From: Branchiostoma floridae
Lineage: Eukaryota > Chordata > Leptocardii > Amphioxiformes > Branchiostomatidae
Direction of reading: 5' to 3'
NCBI RefSeq assembly: GCF_000003815.2
Contig: NC_049981.1
Coordinates: 12,853,304-12,917,303 of the forward strand
DNA: 64,000 bases
Part shown: positions 23,601 through 33,985 of the stretch, piece by piece
Layout: each line of letters opens with the position of its first letter
Position numbering within the stretch: position 1 is the stretch's first letter
The notes under the pieces: generated by a model
Seen by the model: the letters and a program-made list of their open reading frames with translations, nothing else
The model's database searches: none
Told to the model about the DNA's origin: nothing
Translations under genes and position numbers: made by a program

Positions 23601-26600
23601 GTGTCTTTTTCTATGCAGCATAATTTACTAACTCATACATTAGGCTGTTGAAAAATCGCTGTCAGCCAAGTGTAAGTATATAGAGGTATTGTATAAAGTT
23701 GCAGGTAATCTATAGAGAGCGTCAATATCAGTAGGTCGATATATGACATATACTGTTTGTTCTTCGGCTGCAGATACAGTTTTGCAGGAGCGCCTGTGAA
23801 GAGATCAACACAAGCTGCTCTCCGGTTGGACTAGGTTTACCATTTTCATGTGACGTATTTCCCAGCCGGGATGACGATCCAACTTGCTTTTCGGTCTATC
23901 AGCAACCAGGTAAAAATATGTCAATATGTGACAAACCATTTCACAACTTCATAAAGAAATGCTACCGTACTTTAAACCTTAATATAAAGTACATTGTAAG
24001 CAGTTGTTTTACATATATTACCTTAGTCTTGAATATTCAGCCATCTCTGTAGGCTGATTTTGTTGTCTTCCTTTACTATAGAATGTGAACCCATTCGGTA
24101 CAGCCGTTGCATGGGTCTGTCGTACTCCCAAACATCCTTCCCGAACCTCTACCTGTGGCCGAATCAGGACTTTGCTCTTCAGACGGCCCCGTTTGTGTTC
24201 CCAACATACGATGCTATCAGTGACTGTCATCCGGACCTGAATTTCTTCTTGTGTTCACTTTTATTTCCCCAGTGTACACCTGAAGGGCAAATGTGAGTAT
24301 GGTGGGAAGTTGACGAGTACACATACATTTCATTTGATTGGGTGATGGAATGCAAACAGAGCTGTGTTATCTAATGATAGTGTATAACTCATACCCAACT
24401 CATCCAGGCAAAAATAAATGCTCAGTACCATCCTATATCGCTCACAGGAATAGCAATCGGGTAATTGTTTGTTTTGGACAATATAACATCTACTATTTCA
24501 ATCATTTATTTTACAGACTCCCGTGCAGCTCCTTATGTTATGAGGTTAACGCTACATGCGGAGAACGAGCTCTGGCCGCCGGCATTGGATGGGATGCTTC
24601 GATCTGCCCTCGTCTCAGTGACAACAACTGCTCTTTACCCATCGGTGAGTTAAAATAATGACTTATCCATGCCATTTTGGGCATAGTTATGATGTTTTTG
24701 TTGTTGTTACAGTATTAATATCATTTCATCGTCAGATATTTCATTTGTGTATCATTTCATGTACATTTTATACAGCCCCGTTTTTTGCTATAATATCCTG
24801 TTTATCTAAAAGTTCAACCACTCTAATCTTCCCGCTACAGATAAAGGTGAAAATCACTTTCATTCACATGGTCATGCAATATATTGTTTCTACTTTTATG
24901 AATGAATTAAGATGACTCTTTTCACAGCACCCTCAGATTGCCAACCAATACCGTTCGACCGTTGCCAAAACATGTCCTACTCCGACACGTCCTTCCCGAA
25001 CTGGCTCGGCTGGCAGGGACCAGAAGACGCCGTGGCAAATGCGACATTGATATTTGGAGCTCTGGACCAGATTTCTGACTGCCACAAGGACCTGGGCATC
25101 TTCCTGTGCTCATTGTACTTTCCATCGTGCACACTGGCAACTGGAGTACAGTAAGTCTTGCGTTCAAGTGGAGTTCTGGAGCGACAATAATCTATTTTGC
25201 ATACATTTGCATTTACATTTATCACAAGGTCTTTGCAAGAATAGAAATACGGCGATTTTAGCCTTCTTAATGTTCCTGCTTGCCTTTTCTGGTAACCTAA
25301 GATAGCCTTTCGATCGATATAATCTAGGTGCAAATGTCTGTTCCATTCACGCATTGATAAATCGACTTTTCTACTTGTGTGTTCATGCAATGGCCAAATT
25401 GTAAGACACCTATTTCCCGCCGTTTACAGCTTTCCTTGTCGGTCTTTCTGTGATGAGATTAATAACGCATGCGCAGTGCCCGCCCTTTCCGCTGGCATTC
25501 CGTGGGACACCTCTGGCTGCACCACGCTGCCGGCAAGTAGCTATGGGGAGGACTGCATCGCTCCTGAAGGTATCGTTTTCATTTTGTTACCCCGGGAAGG
25601 ATGGTCCCCTCCTGACGGAGTATTGTAGTTAGGGTTATGCTGTTCGCAGCTGTATCTCACGATCCATTTGCTTGTTCTTTTTAAGCCGTAGTTGTTTGTA
25701 TAAGAAATGTAATATTTCAGTCCTCCTCTAAGTCCCCCTCTATTTTCATGTTCAATATTAACCTGAACGTTTGATGCCTTCAACAGTTAAATCGTAATTT
25801 CTAGGCTACAAGGAATCATTTGCTGTACATTGTCACGGGGTGCATTTCCATTGTATCTTGTGGTATTTCAATCGAAGCAGAAAGCTGTTGTAAGTTGAGT
25901 TGTGTTGTGTTGTTACCTTCCCTACAGCGACGTGCGATGACTGGCCGTACGAATGTTACGGATCTCCCGGAAGCTGTGTGGGTGCTTGGCAGTTCTGTGA
26001 TGGAGACAGCTTTTGTCCATTCAATGACGACGAGAGTATCTGCAGCAGCTGTAAGTAGCATTTAAATAAAACAATGTTGAAGTTGCAGGTATTCTGTTAT
26101 ATGACGCACATTCAACAAGAAGTCATAAAAACTTCAACCAGGAACACATACCTTCGCCAAATAACCATGCCTTTATCCAAGAATTTAAGGTCACATTCAT
26201 GTATTACTAAAGAGTATACCTGCCCCAAAAGTAAACGACTGTATGGACGTGTGTTTATACATGTAGCTGGTAGAAATTCCATTTAGTCCATCCCAATGTT
26301 GTCGAAGGCAATGAATATGAGACGCATCGTTTAAGTTATATCGGAGGAAGCTTGTGGTTTTTGTCTTAACCCCAAATCAGTGATATCAACATTAATAATA
26401 GTGATGACTCTTCATTGTAGAAAGTGCTATATAAGACATATTCGATTGGTAACAGACCTAATTGTAAGGTGTTTACGTTTGCTATGCTGTGGTACAATGC
26501 AAAAGGAAATCATTATTTTCAGATACGTGCATGCCCATGGAGCTTGAGTTCTGCCAGGATGAAGTTCCCTACAACAGAACGACGTTTCCAAACTACCTTG

Positions 26601-29600
26601 GGCAGCAGAATTTGACGATGATTGAGGAATCCGACATACATGCAAATGTGTCTCTTCTAGCCGACACGGCGTGCCACGAATACGTGAAATTCCTCTACTG
26701 CCATATGGTATGATTACCTCTATCATATTCATTAAGCATCTGGAATGAACTCTTAACCACTACAAATGTTCATCAGTTGAAAATACTTACAAACTTCAAA
26801 TTCATTTTTAACATATTCCGTCACCAGTATAGCTTGTCCTTTTTATCGACATCACAAAGTCAGAGCAGACTAGAATACCAAATACATTACCCCTAGTACC
26901 TTTGGTTGTTGTGCGTGTATTAATGTATTTTATGTAGACCACTGGAAGAATAGCTGGCAACATAATGTTGTAATAGCTAAAAGTGGATCTGAATAAAGTC
27001 AAGTCAAGTCAAGTAATATGTCTCAGCTACTTTTATAATTTCACCGGTTGTATATATACATATTACGGATTTTAACACACAAATATCATCTGTTATCACA
27101 GGCGGTTCCTGAGTGCGTCAGTGATGGTGAACGAGGCCGACCCCTATGCCGTACTCTGTGTGAAGAGGTCAGACAAACCTGCTCCACGGAGATACAGGAG
27201 ATTGGGTTCGAGTTTACAAAGAGCACCTGTGACGGCATCTTTCCGGATTCTGTTCAGAAGGATACATGCAAGCTGATAAAAGGTGTTGTGGTATTGGTCT
27301 GACTACTGAATGGTATTTTCATGCAAATTGATATATTTGATAAATTCGCAGATTAAACAAGTAGATTCAGAATGTATTCATGTTCGGACCATCTACGAAT
27401 TCAACAGCTTAGCATTACGATATAATAAAATGAAACTAGTACCACATTCTCCATGTTCAAGTCGGCCAATATCAACCCAGTAGAGTTGCCAAAGGATGTG
27501 TGTTTTGTCGTTAATAGAATAGTTGGTGTAGTAGATGAAGTTGTCTAATTTCTCATTCCCGTTGCAGAATTTGACTGCTCATTCGATGTGGACTCGTGTG
27601 GGTGGCTGGCCGGCAACTACAGTCAGGTTGAGATGCTGCAGCCTAGAAACAACTCTAAATTTGGTCAGTGCTTCAATAGAATTTATCTAGTACTATGCAC
27701 TGTGATGATAACTTCATGCGGTGCACTTACACCCCCCTCACATTAGGCGAAAATCGATCGGAAGACTAGTCTACGAGCTCTAAATGACATTTTCGTGAGA
27801 AAGACGTCCGGTGTTCTCACGATCATCTTGCGATTTTTAGGGATCGTCGGCGATTTTCAGGGGTCGTACGATGGTCGCGGTGCAGCAGAACATGTTATTA
27901 ACATATGCGACAAATCGCAGGAGATCTCTGAGATCGCAGAGCTCGTTACCGAGTCAAAGATCGTGCGCGCAAATCGTGCGTACCTCGCAATGGTATCGGT
28001 CAATGGTCTTGCGTCAATCCAACGATTGAAGGCCGATAGGCGAGCACAGACATAGTTATTAATTATCGAGCGCAAATCGGATGGCGAACGCCCGTCAGTC
28101 GGGCGACGTTCGGGTGACGTTCGCCCGACTTACATATTATGGCCCCTGTGGTAGTATGTAGGCTGGCTTTTTGACAAACTTTCCTTTCTTGTAGCATTTT
28201 TATTTTGCCCGCGCATTCCATTCATTGCTTTAAAAGATTCCGACAACAAAATAAGCAACATTTATTGATCTCTTGCCTTTTTTGAGGGACGTTTTGTGTT
28301 CATTATCATAGATTTATTCACTGTCGATCGCACGAGCCTCGCTTATATGTGAGGGGGACAGTTTTGGGGCGAAAAATACGAAAGACCATCTAAGATCTTA
28401 AAATCAGCCGACCTTCCTGCGATCGCGAAGTACGTCCGAAGATCGTATATAATGTGAGGGGGGTATAAGAAATAAGATTGACAGACGTAAGATGAAAGTT
28501 GATACGCTGTCATATACATGTCTGAAAAACTCTACTAATCTATGAATCAACGATCAAATTGCCATCTTTCAACACGTTACATCTAACAGCTGTGGATACC
28601 CCCATGTATTACAAAACAACTTGCCGCACAAGGAAATAGATGCAATGTCCTGAACGTCGACTACTCCAAATTTTTATCATTTCTCTCATTCGAATGTTGT
28701 ATTCCAATAGGCATGTATCTATCTTTGGATGGAGTCTCGTCCAAACCAACAAGCCCGACCATGTACACGGACAACAAGTGCCTAAAGTTGGACTATTGGC
28801 TGAGAGGTGACGGCAGTAAGTTAACCGTGTACGTGTCTGGACCGGGAAATAGTATCTTCTTCACGTGGCGACAATCTGATGATGATGATGATGAAGATGG
28901 AATGGGGTGGTCATCACTCAGTCTGAACATCAACAAAGGATGGCCTTGGTTCAAGGTGATCTAGATGTTTTACTTTAATAAAAGGTATATAGGAGAAAAA
29001 CATCCAATAGTTGCGCACTGTTTAAAATTTGGCCAAAACGAAGATGCTTAATATGTATCTTGTATCGAAATCTATTAATCATGGCTGATAAACGTTGATA
29101 TTGCTTCTACTTTATATGTTCAAACAGCAGCTAACTCATGAACACAATTATATTCATGGTTTCTTGACGTAACTATGTTCTTGTTTCGCTATCATCAACA
29201 GTTATCAATGTAATAAGCGTCTAGGTTTCATGGCAATCCCGGCAACAAAATGAAAGTTGAAGTTTATTCATTGCAGGTGTCTTTGGACGCGTACGTGTTC
29301 GATGGCGGGGAAGTGGGGGTTGATGATGTCACCCTGTCGGACGGCTCGTGTGAAGGACAAGGTAAAAGAAAGTTACATTGAAGTTACAATCAGCAGAAGT
29401 ACATGATGAGAATTCTCTCTCCCTCCCTCTCTCTCTCCTCTCTCTCTCTCCCTCTAACGAAAATTCTATTTCAGTTTCTCCAGGATGTGAGGAAATAGAG
29501 TTTGTGCGTTGCTTGGCTATGCCCTACAACTTCACCACCTACCCGAATCTGCTCGGCTGGGACAAAGATCTCGCCCTTTCCATCGCCCCCGAAACCTTCC

Positions 29601-32600
29601 AGGCGTTTGACCAGATCGCAGACTGCCATCCTGACTTAGAGTTTTACCTCTGCTCGGTGATCTTCCCCCAGTGTACGCCAACAGGAACCAGGTAGAGTAT
29701 TTTGAATTTATCAAACTAATTTTCAAATGTTCTCTCTGTGCGTTAATTTCTATGGTATGTACATGTAATAGGGTTAATGACTGAGGTGTGTACAACATGT
29801 CCAGTTCCTATAACTACTAAGTTATCCTATAACTACTACCATATAAACCACTAAGTGGTTGAAGCAAACGAGGTGGTTTATGAGGTGTAAAGGCACCGAC
29901 AACAAACTGTTTGACCATAATAAGAGACTTACTGCTAATCGCTTACTTTTTTCCCGCCCCATAAGCCACTGAGTGGCCGAGGCGAACGATGTGGTTCATG
30001 AGCTGCAATGACACAGGCAATGTATGTTTTGACCATCACATGAGACATATTGCTAATCACGTACCCTTTCGTGATTTGCTAGGCTTCCATGCCGCTCGTT
30101 CTGTGAGAACGTGACCGCTGCTTGCGCAGCCAGAGCAAATGCCATCGGCCTCAGATGGGATCCAAATGGCTGTCTCGGTTTTCCCATAGCCGATGGACTG
30201 GACTGTGTTGCTCCGATCGCGAAAGCAGGTTAGCTTGTCTCGTCTTTGTTTCATATGCCTGTGTTCTAAGTTATCATCCCTTTTTTCAGTCCCCTGGTCG
30301 TCTGTTTACTTTCTTTATTTTTCTTTGACATATATCTGTGCATACCCAGCGTCTTCTACTGTCTATATACAAAAAGGAAATAATTCCCTGAGTCTGTAGA
30401 CAAAGGGACTTGCTACGAGTGACATAAAATTGTCCATAATGCAACCTAATGCAAACCACACCATCTCAAATTGTAGATTTATTCAGTTAAGCGTACACTT
30501 CGATAGCCTTTTTTAGTTGATTACAGTTCATGTGGCATTGCGTTTACCTTGTCGAATGTAATTCTCGTATCTTACTGTTCCAATTACCTTTCAACTTTAG
30601 GTTGTGAAGCCATCCAGTACAGCGGTTGCATGGGCCTGTCGTACTCCCAAACATCCTTCCCGAACCTCGTCCTGTGGCCGAGTCAGGACTTTGCTCTTCA
30701 GACGGCCCCGTTTGTGTTCCCAACATACGATCCTATCAGTGACTGTCATCCGGACCTGAATGTCTTCTTGTGTTCTATTTTGTTTCCCCAGTGCACGTCT
30801 GAAGGACAAATGTGAGTATTATAGCGAATATAACATTACATGTATAATTGATTTCAATGACACCATGCCAACATGGGTTGTTTGTTGTTTCTAACACAGA
30901 TGCATTAACTAACAAATCTGAATTGCACCTGGCATATCTAACACATTTCATTTACCTCAAGTCACAATCATCACATACCAGCTTCGTATGTCACATTATT
31001 ATTACATTCCTCAAGAAGGTTATGTTCTTGGCAAAACTTGTAACGGTTTTGGACGTATATGTGCGCATAACTCGAGAAGCCGTTGATGATTTCGGCTCAA
31101 TACTTTCGCTGGTTAACCAGTGGTCACTACGGAGGATAGTACTCAGGCTAATTTGGTATGTGGTTTGGTGTCAGAAATACAAAAGCCAAGCTCGATAATG
31201 AGCATCGTAGCTGCTTCCTACTGCAGATGCGGATACGAAACACCTACAGATTATACAAATGAATACCTGATAAGAAGATATGACGTGAAGATGATACTTA
31301 ACGTTATACAATTATAGTATCATAAAGGATGATATTGGTTGGTAAGGTATGAGGTCGAGGAACTCTAGTTGTAATATCATTCCCATCACTTTAAAGTATG
31401 GAAAGCACAATATCTAAAAGACGACATTATCTTAATATGTCTATTTTTCAGACTACCATGTCGCTCATTTTGTTACGAGATAAATGAGACATGTGGGGAA
31501 CGAGCTCTGGCCCTGGGTCTGGATTGGCAGGACTCCATTTGTCCAACTCTAACTGAGGAAGAGTGCCTTCTGCCGGATGGTAGGGTTAATCTCTAATATA
31601 CTCACACTCAAATGTCTATCAGTAATGTTTGATTATAATGTAATATTTCGCCCTCGCGTCCTTATTGCTTAGTCCTTGTGGGACAATGTGTGATATTTGA
31701 TCGATATAAGCTATTTAGACGGATTGCGTAATGTGTGTGTTATATCTTCAACCACCTGCTTACTTTCCATGTTTCTATCTTGACATAAATTTGGACTTTA
31801 CTTCAGTCTAGCTGTCAACGAACTGTCAAATTGCGCAATTCTCTGAGACTCTATACGAATTGACTTGCCAAGAGTGTCATCAGTTAATGTTTTGCGAGAG
31901 ACAGTCATACTTGTAGAACAATTTAGATTCAGATCATTAATAAGTAGCGTTTAAAGTACTTGGCAAAGTAAAAGAAAAAATACGCCATTATAGTTATGAA
32001 GTTTCCTGAAGTTCGTTTTGAATGAAATATTTCAGTCAAATATTTCATTTATATATCAATTCATGTAGTGCTGCATGCTTTGCTGTCCAGTTTTTGTTAT
32101 GATATCTTGTTTACATACATTGTAGAAGTTCAATAGGTGGTACGATATTCGCATTTGTCCTGTTTGTCCTTGAGTACTTTGAATGGCATTCCCAATGTCT
32201 TTATTTCCTTTCTTTGTATTGATCTCACGTTACTCCTCTAGACGATATAATATGTACTTTGATTTGAATAACATAAATTGACTTTAGACTTTCTACATAG
32301 CAATGGGCTTTTCTATTCGCAGATAGATTTGCCTTTGAAAATATAATGTAATATTTCAAATATAAAGGCTAGTTAAAACTCAAGTACGATATACAATACT
32401 AGTCATTTTTGTACCCCTTCTCCACGGTGTCAAAAACTACAACTCCGGCAGACACAACCAGTGGAACTACAACTCCAGCAGACACAACCAGTGGAACTAC
32501 AACTCCAGCAGACACAACCAGCGGAACTACAACTCCAGCAGACACAACCAGCGGAACTACAACTCCAGCAGACACAACCAGCGGAACTACAACTCCAGCA

Positions 32601-33908
32601 GACACAACCAGCGGAACTACAACTCCAGCAGACACAACCAACCTTCGTCCTTCAACACCGACACCTACCCCTCGCACAGGTGACAGCATATGATCACTGG
32701 CGTAAAAACATAGACGAGACAGGACAACAAAAAAAGAAAAGCAAGCAGATACCAAGGGATGATAACTTGTAAAATATTAACGTTGTCTTGACAATCTAGT
32801 CAATGTTTCACCATACATATGACAAGACATATGTTGAAAAAATGCTATGATAGAAAATTCTCACTAATTATGCAAATGTAACACCTTTTGCATAATTCAT
32901 ATTTAATTTTGTACATTTTGGTCTAAGCTACCTGCTACCAAAAACCATGGAAATCCGTTATCCCTACCTTGAGTAAGTGTGATGCACAGAAAAACGTAAG
33001 TATGCAGTGTGTTGAGCAGAAAAATAGGTGTTGCACATTGTTGCTACCGGTCACGGTAGGTCCAGGTCATTGTCCTGGAGAAGGAAGAGATTCCATTCCG
33101 GGCACAGACAAATGGGGTGTTTATATGGTGATCCGTGATTGAAAAAAAACTGCAGAGAAAGTTAGGGGACGTCTTTATTGATCAATAATTGAATAATGAA
33201 TCTTCTCGTGTCTGTCTACAGAGTGCCCCTATGGATACAGGCGACACAGGGGTGGCTGCTACCGCTTCTGGGGCGGGAAAAACGCTAAGAGCTACAGTGA
33301 TGCCAGGAGGGTCTGTCAGGAGAACGGAGGGGACATCTACATGTGGAGGAGCGCTGCTGCTGTCGCTAGACTCAAGAGGAAACTGATCCGGTAAGAAACT
33401 TTACTGTTTTATAAAAGCTACCTGTTTGGAAAAATAATACCCCATGACTTTATGAGCTGATTGTACCACGAACATACATCTTGACATCAATTAGCTTGGC
33501 TACACTAGAAAGTGACATTGCAAAGTAACTATTGAAACACCACATATAGTGTGTGAGTGAGTCTGCAATGAATTCAGTTTTTGGGGTGCTATAGTAAACC
33601 CGGAACGAGTGATCCTGTATTAAATTGTACACAAGTATACAGCGGCATGGCTTGTGCATGTCTGTTTCAGCAATCGCGCCCCAAGTCTGTGGGTAGGCCT
33701 GAGTGATGAGGACCTGGAGGAAACCTTCCTGTGGGCTGACGGCCCAGCTTTGGACGGGAACGACTTCACCGACTGGTCTCCCAACCAACCGCGCAACACG
33801 GCTGAGAAGGACTGCGTCGTCGCACGGAGGGTCCACCGGTACCGCTGGAAGGTCGTGCCCTGCAGCTACAGGAGGGCCTTCATCTGTCAATCACCAGGGG
33901 CTCCGTGA
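20555..33908 (+). CDS. Gene B: secreted 7x Fz CRD / LDLa / MAM / C-type lectin protein (spliced)
   Basis: About 24 coding exons and roughly 1,300 aa, read from splice sites with nearly continuous phase. Order: signal peptide (20555-20606), linker (21490-21528), LDLa 1 (22063-22191), Fz 1 (22422-22633, 22842-22983), Fz 2 (23315-23547, 23774-23909), Fz 3 (24082-24292, 24517-24644), Fz 4 (24928-25150, 25430-25569), LDLa 2 (25928-26050), Fz 5 (26523-26707, 27102-27282), MAM (27568-27663, 28711-28955, 29277-29361), Fz 6 (29475-29691, 30083-30228), Fz 7 (30601-30811, 31452-31579), Thr-rich repeat (about 32403-32679), C-type lectin (33222-33390, 33671-33908, stop TGA). No transmembrane helix is visible, so it should be secreted. 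Every CRD keeps ten cysteines. It is the inverted paralog of Gene A; the block LDLa-Fz-Fz-Fz is shared, and the rest differs by exon gain or loss. I know no standard family with this full domain order. Confidence 0.85.
20795..20870 (+). mobile_element. SINE conserved-domain fragment in Gene B intron 1
   Basis: CCTTTGGGACAGGTGCTTTA and CACGACTTTTCTCACCTCAC, then TCCACCTAGGTGTAACTG, the same conserved block seen on the minus strand at 16361-16420. The tRNA-like head upstream is too decayed to identify. Confidence 0.6.
21490..21528 (+). CDS. Gene B linker exon
   Basis: Encodes [13 protein letters not shown] between a TTTCAG acceptor and GTACGT donor. An earlier donor (after CAAG at 21513) would give the same 24-nt length as in Gene A, so 12 nt may be alternatively spliced. 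Confidence 0.6.
22063..22191 (+). CDS. Gene B LDLa repeat 1
   Basis: Symmetrical phase 1-1 exon of 43 codons with six cysteines and the calcium-site pattern [13 protein letters not shown]. Paralog of Gene A exon 9200-9331. Confidence 0.92.
22422..22983 (+). CDS. Gene B Fz CRD 1 (two exons)
   Basis: Exons 22422-22633 and 22842-22983. Ten cysteines, [11 protein letters not shown] in the FPN position, [25 protein letters not shown]. The second exon differs from the Gene A counterpart (7965-7827) at very few positions apart from its last codons, much less than the first exon does. Confidence 0.92.
23315..23909 (+). CDS. Gene B Fz CRD 2 (two exons)
   Basis: Exons 23315-23547 and 23774-23909. [23 protein letters not shown] and [12 protein letters not shown], with ten cysteines. 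Counterpart of Gene A CRD 4. Confidence 0.92.
24082..24644 (+). CDS. Gene B Fz CRD 3 (two exons)
   Basis: Exons 24082-24292 and 24517-24644. [30 protein letters not shown] and [16 protein letters not shown]. Very close to Gene A CRD 5 and to CRD 7 of this gene. Confidence 0.92.
24928..25569 (+). CDS. Gene B Fz CRD 4 (two exons)
   Basis: Exons 24928-25150 and 25430-25569. [48 protein letters not shown]. Ten cysteines. It has no close counterpart in the visible part of Gene A, but could be missing there or hidden by the gap. Confidence 0.92.
25928..26050 (+). CDS. Gene B LDLa repeat 2
   Basis: Phase 1-1 exon, 41 codons, six cysteines ([15 protein letters not shown] … [14 protein letters not shown]). 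The calcium-binding acids are only partly canonical, with SFCPFNDDE in place of DCSDGSDE. Confidence 0.8.
26523..27282 (+). CDS. Gene B Fz CRD 5 (two exons)
   Basis: Exons 26523-26707 and 27102-27282. [36 protein letters not shown]. The most divergent CRD of the gene; the exon junction is shifted towards the N-terminus compared with the other CRDs, but all ten cysteines are present. Confidence 0.88.
27568..29361 (+). CDS. Gene B MAM domain (three exons)
   Basis: Exons 27568-27663, 28711-28955 and 29277-29361. The start [13 protein letters not shown] matches the MAM entry motif (F-x-C-x-F-E-x-x-x-C-x-W); then [11 protein letters not shown], and the end [17 protein letters not shown] is the usual GeiavDDi..s.g.C close. 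A run of five Asp and nearby acids lies in the middle exon. MAM domains mediate adhesion and oligomerisation. The first intron hosts a MITE-like insertion. Confidence 0.88.
27731..28463. mobile_element. CGATCG-rich MITE-like element in the MAM intron
   Basis: Both ends read ACCCCCCTCACATTA inward (27731-27745 and, in reverse complement, about 28450-28464). The interior is unusually rich in GATCG/CGATC words and short palindromes, with GTCGGGCGACGTTCGGGTGA-type self-complementary stretches near 28100, unlike the AT-rich surroundings. The 86-codon open frame inside is not supported as a gene. A similar word style recurs near 44930. Confidence 0.65.
29475..30228 (+). CDS. Gene B Fz CRD 6 (two exons)
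   Basis: Exons 29475-29691 and 30083-30228. [15 protein letters not shown] (Y in place of F before PN), [26 protein letters not shown]. Ten cysteines. A TC-rich tract sits just before the first exon. Confidence 0.9.
30601..31579 (+). CDS. Gene B Fz CRD 7 (two exons)
   Basis: Exons 30601-30811 and 31452-31579. [44 protein letters not shown]. Close to CRD 3 and to Gene A CRDs 1, 2 and 5. Confidence 0.92.
32403..32679 (+). CDS. Gene B Thr-rich tandem-repeat exon
   Basis: Seven 30-bp units (about 32434-32640) encode [10 protein letters not shown] repeats, then [12 protein letters not shown] and a GTGACA donor in phase 1 that joins the lectin exon in frame. The 5' border is uncertain: the only nearby AG (32401-32402) gives this frame in phase 0, whereas the preceding exon ends in phase 1. 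Either an unseen small exon intervenes or a non-canonical acceptor is used. All forward frames stay open because 30 is a multiple of three. Confidence 0.6.
33222..33908 (+). CDS. Gene B C-type lectin domain and stop (two exons)
   Basis: Exons 33222-33390 and 33671-33908. [17 protein letters not shown], then a long helix region, [27 protein letters not shown] and FICQ before the TGA, with the conserved cysteine pairs. The calcium/sugar motifs are not canonical: QPR stands at the EPN/QPD position, and there is no WND before the [10 protein letters not shown] end. Carbohydrate binding by the usual calcium mechanism is therefore doubtful; protein binding is as likely. Confidence 0.9.
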
Positions 33909-33979
33909 GACAGGCGTATGATTGCCATTCTCTCTTTTTGTAGGTCAACCTTTTCTTGAAGCAATGTCTTTACCTAATG

Positions 33980-33985
33980 AATAAA
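33980..33985 (+). terminator. Candidate polyadenylation signal of Gene B
   Basis: AATAAA 72 bp after the Gene B stop codon, with another AATAAA at about 34104. Confidence 0.6.

Noticed and set aside
27795-28075. Open frames on both strands in the MAM intron
   Set aside because: Explained by the GATCG-rich palindromic element.
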